A stretch of DNA of 23,368 nt from SZUA-287 sp036397975 (lineage in GTDB: Bacteria > Bacteroidota > Ignavibacteria > UBA10030 > UBA6906): NCBI GenBank assembly GCA_036397975.1, contig DASWHW010000065.1, forward strand, positions 1-23,368, in the 5' to 3' direction. A program made the position numbers and the translations under genes. Below the pieces are notes generated by a model. The model was given only the letters and a program-made list of their open reading frames with translations. It ran no database searches and had not been told where the DNA came from. Positions 14,373-22,325 of the stretch are shown one piece after another; positions within the stretch are counted from its first letter, which is position 1; every line of letters begins with the position of its first letter.

Positions 14373-16919
14373 ATGTCTTCTGACTCAAAACTAGCCGAAA
14401 TAGCACTCCCCGTTGCTGTGGATCAGACGTTTACGTATCTGATTCCACCGGAGCTTTCCTCGTCGGCGGCAATCGGTTCGCGGGTGACCGTATCGTTTGG
14501 ACGAAAGTATGCAACCGGGATGATCGTAGGACACCCTCTATCGACAACCGTTCCCTCACTCAAGCCGATCCATGATGTGCTCGATGTGAACCCGGTTGTC
14601 TCCGACGAACTACTCCGTCTTACCCGATGGATTGCAGAATATTACTTCGCGCCTCTCGGTGAAGTTCTCAAAGCGGCGCTCCCCCAGGGAATGACCGCTT
14701 CCAGCAAGCGTATTGTGCGTGCCCGATTGTACCCCGATGCGTTTGAGGAAACCCTTGCTTTGCTTTCCACTACGGCACCGCGGCGGGCTGAGATCCTTCA
14801 GTTGCTGAAGAAAGAAGGCGAGATGACTTCGCTGGGAATCCAAAAAAAACTCCGCATCAAATCCGTCCACGGCATTCTGAACGAAATGGAACGGCAGGGT
14901 CTGATTGAAACGGACGAGGTCATTCCGCGACCAGTCACAAAACCCAAAATGAAGGAGTTCGTCCCCCTGCAACGCATTGATAAAGAGCGCCTTTCGTTTG
15001 AAATGCTTGCATTACCTCCACGAAGAAAGAAAGCTCAACATCTCTTGAGCGCTCTTCAGGAGTTATTGGAAAGTGGAAAGAATGAGATTGGTCTTAACGA
15101 ACTCCTCAAAACCTCAGGTGTTTCATCTGCGACATTGAAACCGTTACGGGAAAATGGATTGATCCCCATTGTCCAGCGTGATGTTCCCCGGACCACGGAC
15201 TACGGCATTGAAGAAGAAACACGATCGATCACCTTAAATGAAGTGCAACAGTCGATCCTCACCACGATCATCGAGCGAATCGAACAAGCGTCATCGCATA
15301 CTTTTCTGTTGCACGGAGTGACTGGAAGCGGCAAGACGCAGGTGTATATCGAGGCTATCCGCCAATGTGTGCAGAGGGGTCGAAGAGCAATTGTTCTTGT
15401 CCCGGAGATCTCGCTTACACCGCAGACGGTGAGGCGGTTCAAGAGCCATTTTGGCGAGAAGGTGGCGGTTGTTCATAGCAGAATGTCTCTCGGTGAGCGG
15501 CATGATGTCTGGCGACAGACCTTACGTGGTGTGATCGACATTGTTATTGGACCGCGCTCGGCAATCTTTTCACCGCTCAAGAATCTTGGTCTCATTGTTG
15601 TCGATGAAGAGCACGAATCATCATACAAACAGTACGATTCGACACCCCGGTATAATGCCCGCGATGTGGCAATCATGCGCGGGAACCTCAATAATGCAGT
15701 TGTTGTTCTCGGTTCGGCAACTCCTTCAGCAGAGTCTTTTGCGAACGCGACGAGCGGAAAGTTCACTCTTCTGGAGATGCCACTGCGCATTGACAGTGCC
15801 GAGATGCCTGCTATCAGCATCGTCGATATGACAGAGGAAAGAAAAAAGGCCTATCAGCGATTGAAAGAATCACTTCCGGAAGAACGGCGGGGGAAGCTTC
15901 GGGATTTTCAACAGCCATCGTTATCAGAAGTACTTCAGCAAAAGATCGAAGATCGTCTCTCGCGCAAGGAAGGAATTATCCTGCTGCAGAACAGGCGCGG
16001 GTTCGCACCATTCGTGGCGTGTCCGGATTGCGGCTATGCTGAGTCATGCGATAACTGCAACGTAACGTTGACGTACCATCTTGCAAAGAAGCATCTTCGT
16101 TGTCACTACTGCGGCCACATTCGCGCGCTGCATGATGTGTGCCCGCAGTGCAAAGGGTTGAACCTGAAGATGCACGGCGCCGGAACACAAAAAGTGGAAC
16201 AGGACCTGGCAAAATATTTTCCAAAGGCGAAAATTCTCAGGATGGACCTGGACACGACATCGCGCAAGGGAGCGCACGACAGGATGCTGACAAAGTTCGG
16301 TGCGGGAGATGCTGATATTCTTCTCGGGACACAGATGGTGGCAAAGGGGCTGGACTTTGCTCGGGTAACGCTGGTGGGTGTGATTTCCGCTGACACGCAG
16401 ATGCTGCTTCCCGACTTCCGTTCGTCCGAACGGACGTTTCAGCTTCTCACACAAGTTTCAGGTCGTGCCGGCAGAAGTACGCTTAAAGGAGAAGTGATCA
16501 TTCAAACTCATCAACCAAATCACTACACGCTGCAGCATGTTGTTGATCATGACTTCCGGACATTTTATGAACATGAGATGGCAGAACGAAAGGAACTCGA
16601 TTATCCCCCGTTCTCACGTCTTGTGTTGGTGGAGTTCAAGGGGCCTAAGGAGGATCATGTGTGCCAGCAGGCGGAATCTTTTGCGCGGATGCTGAAAGCA
16701 GCGAACGGGACATTCACGATTCTCGGTCCGGCTCCGGCTGTGATCGGGAAGATCAACAATCAGTATCGCTGGCACATTATTCTGAAGACCTTGAAGAGCA
16801 CCGATCCCTCAGGCGGGAACCTGCGTTCGGTATTGCGAACGATTGTCCACAGGTTTGATGATCGGAAGAAGAATACAGTCCGGCTTATTATAGACGTCGA
16901 TCCGGTGGGATTGATGTAG
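14373..16919 (+). CDS. priA: Primosomal replication restart helicase PriA
   Basis: An 848-aa protein, longer than the 732-aa E. coli enzyme. The N-terminal 3'-end-binding domain starts at once (AEIALPVAVDQTFTYLIP; VTVSFGRKYATGMIVG). An insertion-like winged-helix stretch lies around 130-280 (RRAEILQLLKKEGEMTSL; GLNELLKTSGVSSATL). The helicase core follows: Walker A GVTGSGKT (about 315-322), DEEH box VVDEEHESSYKQ (about 409-420), GSATPS, QNRRGFAPF, and the motif LGTQMVAKGLDFARVTLVGV with QVSGRAGR. Between them is the eight-cysteine zinc region starting at about C550 (CPDCGYAESCDNC ... CHYCGH ... CPQCKG). PriA reloads the replisome at collapsed forks. No strong ribosome site is visible before the ATG; an upstream terminator implies its own promoter. 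Confidence 0.97.
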   Translation: MSSDSKLAEIALPVAVDQTFTYLIPPELSSSAAIGSRVTVSFGRKYATGMIVGHPLSTTVPSLKPIHDVLDVNPVVSDELLRLTRWIAEYYFAPLGEVLKAALPQGMTASSKRIVRARLYPDAFEETLALLSTTAPRRAEILQLLKKEGEMTSLGIQKKLRIKSVHGILNEMERQGLIETDEVIPRPVTKPKMKEFVPLQRIDKERLSFEMLALPPRRKKAQHLLSALQELLESGKNEIGLNELLKTSGVSSATLKPLRENGLIPIVQRDVPRTTDYGIEEETRSITLNEVQQSILTTIIERIEQASSHTFLLHGVTGSGKTQVYIEAIRQCVQRGRRAIVLVPEISLTPQTVRRFKSHFGEKVAVVHSRMSLGERHDVWRQTLRGVIDIVIGPRSAIFSPLKNLGLIVVDEEHESSYKQYDSTPRYNARDVAIMRGNLNNAVVVLGSATPSAESFANATSGKFTLLEMPLRIDSAEMPAISIVDMTEERKKAYQRLKESLPEERRGKLRDFQQPSLSEVLQQKIEDRLSRKEGIILLQNRRGFAPFVACPDCGYAESCDNCNVTLTYHLAKKHLRCHYCGHIRALHDVCPQCKGLNLKMHGAGTQKVEQDLAKYFPKAKILRMDLDTTSRKGAHDRMLTKFGAGDADILLGTQMVAKGLDFARVTLVGVISADTQMLLPDFRSSERTFQLLTQVSGRAGRSTLKGEVIIQTHQPNHYTLQHVVDHDFRTFYEHEMAERKELDYPPFSRLVLVEFKGPKEDHVCQQAESFARMLKAANGTFTILGPAPAVIGKINNQYRWHIILKTLKSTDPSGGNLRSVLRTIVHRFDDRKKNTVRLIIDVDPVGLM

Positions 16920-16930
16920 GAGCGGTGGTG

Positions 16931-16982
16931 AAACCCCTGCCTGCCAAACTTGTACTACCGGGCAGGCAGGCTTTCAGGGTTT
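16931..16982. repeat. Imperfect hairpin CCTGCCTGCC / GGCAGGCAGG with outer AAACCC / GGGTTT
   Basis: A perfect 10-bp stem (16936-16945 with 16961-16970) has a 15-nt loop. It is flanked by AAACCC (16931-16936) and GGGTTT (16977-16982), which can pair outside it, leaving a bulge. It begins 11 bp after priA and lacks a T-run, so it is more like a REP element than an intrinsic terminator. CCTGCCTGCC units are common as dispersed intergenic repeats in several bacterial genomes; that this is one is inferred. Confidence 0.6.
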
Positions 16983-17059
16983 TGGATCGGATATTGTTTT
17001 GTTTTTTCGAGGGCGAATCCATCACATTAACGAACGATGAAATCACCCAGCCCTGAAAG
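16971..17059. repeat. 9-bp inverted repeat pair (CTTTCAGGG / CCCTGAAAG)
   Basis: CTTTCAGGG at 16971-16979 and its exact reverse complement at 17051-17059 bracket 71 bp of AT-richer sequence containing no frame. CCCTGAAAGGG is a motif I associate with dispersed intergenic repeats. The unit may be a remnant of a small mobile or REP-type element. Confidence 0.4.
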
Positions 17060-17102
17060 GGTATAAGTGATAACCCACCGAAATCCTCTGCTCCGACGCG
17101 TA

Positions 17103-17119
17103 GCCTATCGTCGATAGGC
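17103..17119. repeat. 17-bp palindrome GCCTATCG-T-CGATAGGC
   Basis: Two 8-bp arms are separated by a single base, 12 bp beyond the stop of the zinc dehydrogenase gene (minus strand), which converges with priA across this gap. It may act as a shared terminator-like structure or be another REP unit; there is no T-run on either side. Confidence 0.5.
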
Positions 17120-17131
17120 CTACACTCGCAG

Positions 17132-18127
17132 TTACACTACAAGTACACCGCTTCCGCGTATTTCCGAACGCTTCAGTTTTTGCAGCGCCCTGTTCGCATC
17201 CGCAAGAGGAAATTCTTCGACTTCGGTCCGCACCGGAATCTCTGCTGCGACCTTCAGCAGCTCGCGGACATCGTCATGCGTGCTGTGCGCAACGCTCCGA
17301 ATCGTTCGCTCTTCATACAGGTACTTGTACTCCAGTTCCGGAATCGGACTCATGTGAATGCCGGCCAGGGCGATTGTTCCTCCCTTTTCCAGATGGCGGA
17401 GCGCGGAGTGAACCAATTTGCCCGCAGGTGCAAAGACGACACTGCTGTCCAACTTGTGTGGAGGACTCTCATCCGCTGTTCCAGTCCATGCAGCCCCCAA
17501 TTCGCGCGCAAGGTCATGATGGTGCTTACTTCGCGTGAAAACAAAAACTTCACATCCTCGATGACGTGCGATCTGAATCGCAATATGCGCCGATGCGCCA
17601 AAGCCATACAGGCCAAGACGCTTCCCCGGTTTCAATTCGCTGAGTCGTAACGCACGGTAACCGATAACGCCGGCGCAGAGAAGTGGCGCCGCGGCTGTAT
17701 CTGAAAACACCCCCGGAAGCAGGTAGGCGGATTCCTCAGGAACAACGACATACTCTGCATATCCACCATCAAGGTGATAGCCGGTGAAGCGCGCGTTGTC
17801 GCACAGGTTTTCTTTTCCATCTTTGCAGAAAGAACAATGCCCGCACGTGGAAGAAAGCCACGGTGACCCAACCCGTTGACCCGGCTTCACAATCTTCACT
17901 TTCGCTCCGATCCTCTCGACGATTCCTACAATCTGATGTCCCGGAACGATGGGAGAACGGCGCAGAGGCAAGTCTCCTTCTATTATATGGAGATCCGTAT
18001 GGCAAATTCCGCAAGCAGAGACTTTGATAAGAACGGAGTCCTCATGCACCTCCGGCAATGGAAGGTCGGTGGACTGAAGTGGATCGGAGGTGATATCCTG
18101 CTGAATATGGAGGCAGATTGCTCGCAA
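17132..18127 (-). CDS. Zinc-dependent alcohol dehydrogenase family protein
   Basis: A 331-aa medium-chain dehydrogenase. Catalytic zinc ligands are C39 (SACGICHTD), H64 (PGH) and probably C151 (LLCAGVIGYRAL). The structural zinc site is C95, C98, C101 and C109 (CGHCSFCKDGKENLC). The nucleotide-binding turn is GLYGFGASAH (172-181); typical members have GxGxxG, and the final Gly is Ala here. The residue after H64 is Gln instead of the usual Glu (GHQ for GHE). It should oxidise an alcohol or reduce an aldehyde with NAD(P)H in the cytoplasm. Translation starts at TTG (18127-18125): AAGGAG lies 6 nt upstream and the first residues MRAICLHI fit the family. The gene diverges from the aldo/keto reductase gene, leaving a 210-bp shared upstream region in which I found no strong promoter for this strand. 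Confidence 0.93.
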   Translation of the reverse strand: MRAICLHIQQDITSDPLQSTDLPLPEVHEDSVLIKVSACGICHTDLHIIEGDLPLRRSPIVPGHQIVGIVERIGAKVKIVKPGQRVGSPWLSSTCGHCSFCKDGKENLCDNARFTGYHLDGGYAEYVVVPEESAYLLPGVFSDTAAAPLLCAGVIGYRALRLSELKPGKRLGLYGFGASAHIAIQIARHRGCEVFVFTRSKHHHDLARELGAAWTGTADESPPHKLDSSVVFAPAGKLVHSALRHLEKGGTIALAGIHMSPIPELEYKYLYEERTIRSVAHSTHDDVRELLKVAAEIPVRTEVEEFPLADANRALQKLKRSEIRGSGVLVV

Positions 18128-18133
18128 AAGATT

Positions 18134-18139
18134 CTCCTT
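18134..18139 (-). promoter_or_regulatory. Shine-Dalgarno fixing the TTG start of the dehydrogenase
   Basis: AAGGAG on the minus strand is 6 nt upstream of TTG at 18127. No in-frame ATG lies nearby that would give a normal family N-terminus. Confidence 0.65.
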
Positions 18140-18324
18140 AAGAAAAGGTATGAATGGAAGGAGAAGGGTGCAACCGGGAAACTGGGTAAGTATCGTGATT
18201 ACTGCCGAGGAGTAATTCCCGCGGCGGGCAGCAGAAGAGGGTGATAAAACAAGAACTGTTTTCGCCGGTCACGGTCCGTCCTGCGACAGATTCATAAAGA
18301 ATTGTACCTCCTGCGTTCTTTTGT

Positions 18325-18330
18325 TATACT
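18325..18330 (+). promoter_or_regulatory. Possible -10 box giving a near-leaderless aldo/keto reductase mRNA
   Basis: TATACT (5 of 6), preceded by TG one base upstream (TGT-TATACT has near-extended -10 form), lies 7 bp before the ATG at 18338. Transcription would begin at or next to the start codon. The -35 is weak (TTGTAC at 18302). No ribosome site precedes this ATG, which is consistent with leaderless translation but does not prove it. Confidence 0.3.
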
Positions 18331-18337
18331 CATATAT

Positions 18338-19276
18338 ATGAATACCCGAGAACTTGGCAAGGGCGGACCGCTTCTGACCGAGATTGGACTTGGTGCGTGG
18401 GCAATCGGCGGTGCGTGGGATTTCGGCTGGGGCGAATCGAACGACGATGAGTCGATCAGAACGATTCATCGGGCGATCGAATTGGAGATCAACTGGATCG
18501 ATACTGCTCCAGTCTACGGGCTTGGACATTCCGAAGAAGTTGTTGGCAAGGCGCTGAAGGGAAAACGGGAGAAGGTCTTCGTCGCAACGAAGTGCGGTCA
18601 TGTCTGGGATGAAAAGAAACAGGTCCGGCGGCATCTGAAACCCGCCAGCATCAGAAACGAACTCGAAGCGAGTCTACAGCGACTGCAAACGGATCGTGTC
18701 GACCTTCTGCAATTTCACTGGCCCGATCCGGACACGCCGGTGGAGGAATCTTGGGTGGAGATGGTTCGGCTCAAGGATGAAGGAAAGGTTCGCTTCATCG
18801 GGGTCTGTAATTTCGGCGTTGACTTGCTCGAGCGCTGCGAGGCTATTGCGCATGTGCAGTCACTCCAACCTATCTATAATATGCTGGAGCGTGACATAGA
18901 AGAAGAAATCCTTCCGTGGTGCGTTGCTCATGGGACGGGCATCGTCGCCTACAGTCCGATGCAATCCGGGCTGTTAACAGGCTCATTCGACAAAGCAAAG
19001 CTTGCGGCGGACGATTGGCGCATCACGCATAGCGAGAAGTTCCTGGGAGAAAAATACACCCGCGGACTGAGTGTGGTTGAGCGGGTGCGCCCCATTGCGG
19101 CACAACTTGGTAAGACAGTCGGACAGCTTGCCGTTGCCTGGGTATTGAGCAATCCTGCAATCACATCGGCGATCGTCGGTGCACGCAAAGTGCAACAGGT
19201 GGAAGCGAACGTGCTTGCGACGGGCTGGTCTTTTTCGCAAAAGGATCTCGACAGCATAGAGAAGGCCCTTTCGTAA
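18338..19276 (+). CDS. Aldo/keto reductase
   Basis: A 312-aa protein with the full catalytic tetrad of the family: D55 and Y60 (WIDTAPVYGLGHSEEVVGKA), K85 (VFVATKCG) and H127 (LLQFHWPDP). The cofactor-binding C-terminal motifs (VGQLAVAWVLSNPAITSAIV, then GARKVQQVEAN) are those of NADPH-dependent AKRs. The start is the ATG at 18338 (MNTRELGKGGPLLTEIGLGAWAIGG); the frame extends to 18302 only through a TTG and hydrophobic residues not typical of the family. It reduces an aldehyde or ketone, substrate unknown. It precedes the FAD/radical SAM/phosphoesterase trio by 58 bp on the same strand, with no terminator in between, so it may be the first gene of that unit. Confidence 0.94.
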   Translation: MNTRELGKGGPLLTEIGLGAWAIGGAWDFGWGESNDDESIRTIHRAIELEINWIDTAPVYGLGHSEEVVGKALKGKREKVFVATKCGHVWDEKKQVRRHLKPASIRNELEASLQRLQTDRVDLLQFHWPDPDTPVEESWVEMVRLKDEGKVRFIGVCNFGVDLLERCEAIAHVQSLQPIYNMLERDIEEEILPWCVAHGTGIVAYSPMQSGLLTGSFDKAKLAADDWRITHSEKFLGEKYTRGLSVVERVRPIAAQLGKTVGQLAVAWVLSNPAITSAIVGARKVQQVEANVLATGWSFSQKDLDSIEKALS

Positions 19277-19334
19277 TCATCGGCCTCTTCGTCGGCATGA
19301 AATCGTCGGAACGATTCGCGAGGTAAATATCGTT

Positions 19335-20594
19335 ATGGAACTCATGGAAGAAACACCGAAAAGAGCTCTCGCTGTCATCGGGGGCGGACCGATAGGCATT
19401 GAAGCAGCGTTGCGGGGAATTTCGCTGGACTTCGACGTACACGTGTACGAGCGAGGCTCTATTGGCGAGAACATCCGAAGGTGGGGACACGTCCGCATGT
19501 TTTCTCCCTGGAAGATGAACCGCTCTTCCCTTGGGAAGCGAATGCTGGAGGAACACGGGAAACGGATAAGAGGCAAAGAGGACGTCTGTCCGACCGGCGA
19601 TGAATATGTACGAAATTACCTTCTGCCCCTTTCACGATTACCTCTATTGAAGAAGCGGCTTCATACCGGTATGGAGGTGTTGTCTATTGGTCGTGAGACG
19701 ATCGGAAAGAACGAACTGATTGGTAACCCGAAGCGCGCACAGCACAAGTTCAGATTACTAATGCGCAATGCGAAAGGGAAGGAGAGCGTTCCCCTTTTCG
19801 ATATCGTTATCGATGCAACGGGTGTGTACGGCAATAATAATTGGATGGGGAACGGCGGCATACCGGCCATCGGAGAACAGGTATTGCACGGAGAAATCAC
19901 CTATACGATACCTGATATCCTGGGAACGGACAAGCATATCTACGAGGGAACGCGAACGCTTCTTGTGGGAAGCGGCCATTCGGCTGCGACATCCCTCGTT
20001 CAATTCTCCCGCTTCATCAAAGAGTCGCCGGAATCGTCCCTTGTGTGGGTGACCCGTTCAGAGAACGAGCAGCCCTACGAGATTTTCTCTGACGATGCAT
20101 TACCTCTTCGATCAGAACTCGGCGAAAAAGCCAATGTAATTGCCGCAAATCCGCCGAGGAACATTTCCTTCTTGCCGGGATGCACCGTGGAGTCGATTTC
20201 AAAAAGAGGGAAAGTATTCTCTGTGGTTGTAAAACAGGGCGATCGAAAGAGAACCATCAAGGCAGAAAATATTATCGCCAATGTTGGTTACGGGCCGGAT
20301 AACAAGATTTACCGCGAACTGCAGGTGCACGAATGCTGGGCGTCGCGTGCGCCGTTCAAGCTTGCCGCTGCACTTCTCGGTGAATCATCCGCCGATTGTC
20401 TCACGCAAAAAAGTCATGGCGCCGACACGCTGAAAAATCCCGAACCGAACTTCTTTATCATCGGCAATAAGAGCTACGGCAAGAACTCAGCATTTCTCAT
20501 CCGCACCGGACTCGAGCAGATCAAGGAAGTCTATTCACTGATTCCGCGAACGCTGGAGATCAAAGCCGGCCAATTCCTCTATCCCGCACGATGA
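19335..20594 (+). CDS. FAD-dependent oxidoreductase (flavin monooxygenase/pyridine-nucleotide reductase fold)
   Basis: A 419-aa protein with two dinucleotide folds. The FAD site is VIGGGPIGIEAA (14-25), with acidic E39 at the end of the second strand (VHVYERG). The second Rossmann turn, LLVGSGHSAATS (209-220), is for NAD(P)H, and IDATGVYG (159-166) is the ATG motif that closes FAD in this fold. The C-terminal IIANVGYGPDNKIY is the usual strand leading back to the flavin. There is no CxxC redox disulfide, so it is not a thioredoxin-reductase type; it looks nearest to flavin-containing monooxygenase-like enzymes. The substrate is unknown. The stop overlaps the radical SAM start by 4 nt (ATGA), indicating translational coupling. 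A GAGG lies 11 nt before the ATG. Confidence 0.88.
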   Translation: MELMEETPKRALAVIGGGPIGIEAALRGISLDFDVHVYERGSIGENIRRWGHVRMFSPWKMNRSSLGKRMLEEHGKRIRGKEDVCPTGDEYVRNYLLPLSRLPLLKKRLHTGMEVLSIGRETIGKNELIGNPKRAQHKFRLLMRNAKGKESVPLFDIVIDATGVYGNNNWMGNGGIPAIGEQVLHGEITYTIPDILGTDKHIYEGTRTLLVGSGHSAATSLVQFSRFIKESPESSLVWVTRSENEQPYEIFSDDALPLRSELGEKANVIAANPPRNISFLPGCTVESISKRGKVFSVVVKQGDRKRTIKAENIIANVGYGPDNKIYRELQVHECWASRAPFKLAAALLGESSADCLTQKSHGADTLKNPEPNFFIIGNKSYGKNSAFLIRTGLEQIKEVYSLIPRTLEIKAGQFLYPAR

Positions 20595-21499
20595 CAACAA
20601 TGCTGAGTACAAAACCGCTGGTGACGGCAGAGACGCCGACGGTACCGATGAACGCCATGGACACGCTCTGGTTTCAGGTGAGCGGAACTATCTGCAACAT
20701 CAAATGCGAGCACTGCTTCATTTCCTGTTCCCCGCGAAACCACAATCATGAGATGATGTCGCGCGCGATGATCAAGCGTTATCTAGATGAGTCGAAATCC
20801 CTCGGTGTTAAGGAATACTACTTCACCGGCGGCGAGCCGTTTTTGAACAAGGAGATTTGGGACATTCTTGAAGATACGTTGGCGATCGGACCGGCAAACG
20901 TTCTGACAAACGGAATGCTTATAAAAGTAGACTGGGCGAAACACCTGGCCGAACTGCGGGACGCATCAGAGTATTCTCTGGACATCCGCATTTCGTTAGA
21001 TTCGTTTGACGAAGAAGGAAACGACCGGATACGGGGGAAAGGGGTTTTCCGACGGGCGGTGGAAGGGATGAAGAATCTTGCAGCGAACGGTTTCGTCCCG
21101 ATTATCACTGCGGTCGCAGTGTGGAACCCACAACATGATGAACGCGTGCGGAGAGAGTTTATCGAACTCCTCGCATCCATTGGTATTACCCGTCCCCGTC
21201 TCAAAGTTCTGCCGGTGCTTCATATCGGTGCGGAGGTTGAACGAAGCTGCGGTTATGAAGCATCCGATTTTCTCTCCAAAGAGGATTTCCGTCCCGACCT
21301 TGGCTACGGTCCGGAGATTCTGCAATGTTCTTCCTGCAGAATGGTGACCAGCAAGGGTGTTTATGTCTGCCCCATATTAATAGAGGAAGAGACCGCACGC
21401 ATGGGCGATAACATTGCAGAATCGCTCCGACCGTTTCCTCTTGCATATCAGGCCTGCCACACCTGCTGGGTGGATGGACTGAGCTGCAGAACGGGTTGA
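20591..21499 (+). CDS. Radical SAM protein with C-terminal cysteine-rich (SPASM/Twitch-like) region
   Basis: A 302-aa protein. The [4Fe-4S]-SAM motif is CxxxCxxC at C35, C39, C42 (TICNIKCEHCF), with a further C46. FTGGEP (78-83) is the SAM-binding glycine motif, and LDIRISLDSFDE (130-141) is the matching beta4-beta5 region. Beyond the barrel are seven cysteines: C220, C246, C249, C260, C289, C292 and C299, in the arrangement CxxC-x10-C-x28-CxxC-x6-C expected for one auxiliary iron-sulfur cluster as in SPASM or Twitch enzymes. Such enzymes modify peptides or small molecules by radical chemistry. No precursor peptide gene was seen nearby. It is coupled to the FAD gene by a 4-nt overlap, and the phosphoesterase follows after 3 nt. 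The substrate is unknown. Confidence 0.93.
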   Translation: MTTMLSTKPLVTAETPTVPMNAMDTLWFQVSGTICNIKCEHCFISCSPRNHNHEMMSRAMIKRYLDESKSLGVKEYYFTGGEPFLNKEIWDILEDTLAIGPANVLTNGMLIKVDWAKHLAELRDASEYSLDIRISLDSFDEEGNDRIRGKGVFRRAVEGMKNLAANGFVPIITAVAVWNPQHDERVRREFIELLASIGITRPRLKVLPVLHIGAEVERSCGYEASDFLSKEDFRPDLGYGPEILQCSSCRMVTSKGVYVCPILIEEETARMGDNIAESLRPFPLAYQACHTCWVDGLSCRTG

Positions 21500-21502
21500 G
21501 CA

Positions 21503-22291
21503 ATGCAACAGCACTCACGTGTTGCCGTCTTTGGCGGCGTCTATAACAATCATATTGCGCTGCGGGAAACGGTCGTGCGCGCGCGCATGGACAATGCTGA
21601 AGCACTCTATTGCCTTGGCGATCTTGGCGGCTTCGGTCCCAATCCGAACAAAGTCTTTCCTCTCCTCCTTGAACACAAAATCAATGTTCTCCAGGGAAAT
21701 TATGACGACTCCATTGGCAATGAGCGCAACGACTGCCAGTGCGGGTACACCGACCCAAAGGACAACCACTACGCGCAGATCAGCTACGATTACACGCTGG
21801 CCAACACGTCGGCGGAATTCAGACGCTATCAAAAGCAGTTGCCGAGGGAATATCGATTTAAGCTTGGGAAATACAACGTCGTCTGCGCCCATGGTTCACC
21901 GCGCCAGACGAATGAATTCCTCTGGTACACTTCCACACCTGTGCACTTCCTCGAAAAACTGTGCGACGATTATCATGCCGATGTCATACTCGTAACGCAC
22001 ACGGGCATCAAGTGGCATCGCGCATTGGCAAGCGGAAGGCACGTGGTCAACGTCGGCGCTATCGGCCGCCCCGAGAACGACGGAAAGACAAATGTCTGGT
22101 CGACTCTTCTCACCGCGGACGATGGTTTCCACGTGGAGTTTATCCCGATTGATTACGACTTCGAATCACTCGTCCGGGAGATGGAATCAGAGAATCTCCC
22201 TCCCGAGTTCGTTGAGACCATTCGCACAGGTTGGTGGACGACGTGCCTCGAAATTCTGCCGCCAAAAGAACGAGCGATGGGGAGATATTGA
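21503..22291 (+). CDS. Calcineurin-like metallophosphoesterase with altered metal motifs
   Basis: A 262-aa protein of the calcineurin-like fold. Motif II is intact as CLGDLGGFGPNP (about 36-47), and motif III is GNYDDS (GNxD, with Tyr in place of the usual His). VVCAHGSPRQTNEFL is the motif IV His-Gly. Two standard ligand sets differ: the first motif, normally DxHGN, reads FGGVYNNH (no Asp, Tyr for His), and the last, normally GHTHxP, reads THTGIKWH. A conserved-looking DCQCGYTDPKDNH segment (about 77-89) inserts two cysteines. I recall related proteins that share these changes, so this looks like a subfamily rather than decay. The start is 3 nt after the radical SAM stop. Whether it is a phosphatase, phosphodiesterase or something else is not clear; it is presumably in the same pathway as its two upstream neighbours. 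Confidence 0.85.
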   Translation: MQQHSRVAVFGGVYNNHIALRETVVRARMDNAEALYCLGDLGGFGPNPNKVFPLLLEHKINVLQGNYDDSIGNERNDCQCGYTDPKDNHYAQISYDYTLANTSAEFRRYQKQLPREYRFKLGKYNVVCAHGSPRQTNEFLWYTSTPVHFLEKLCDDYHADVILVTHTGIKWHRALASGRHVVNVGAIGRPENDGKTNVWSTLLTADDGFHVEFIPIDYDFESLVREMESENLPPEFVETIRTGWWTTCLEILPPKERAMGRY

Positions 22292-22325
22292 ATTGTAGTG
22301 CTGTTGCGATCATTGAGAATCGACG

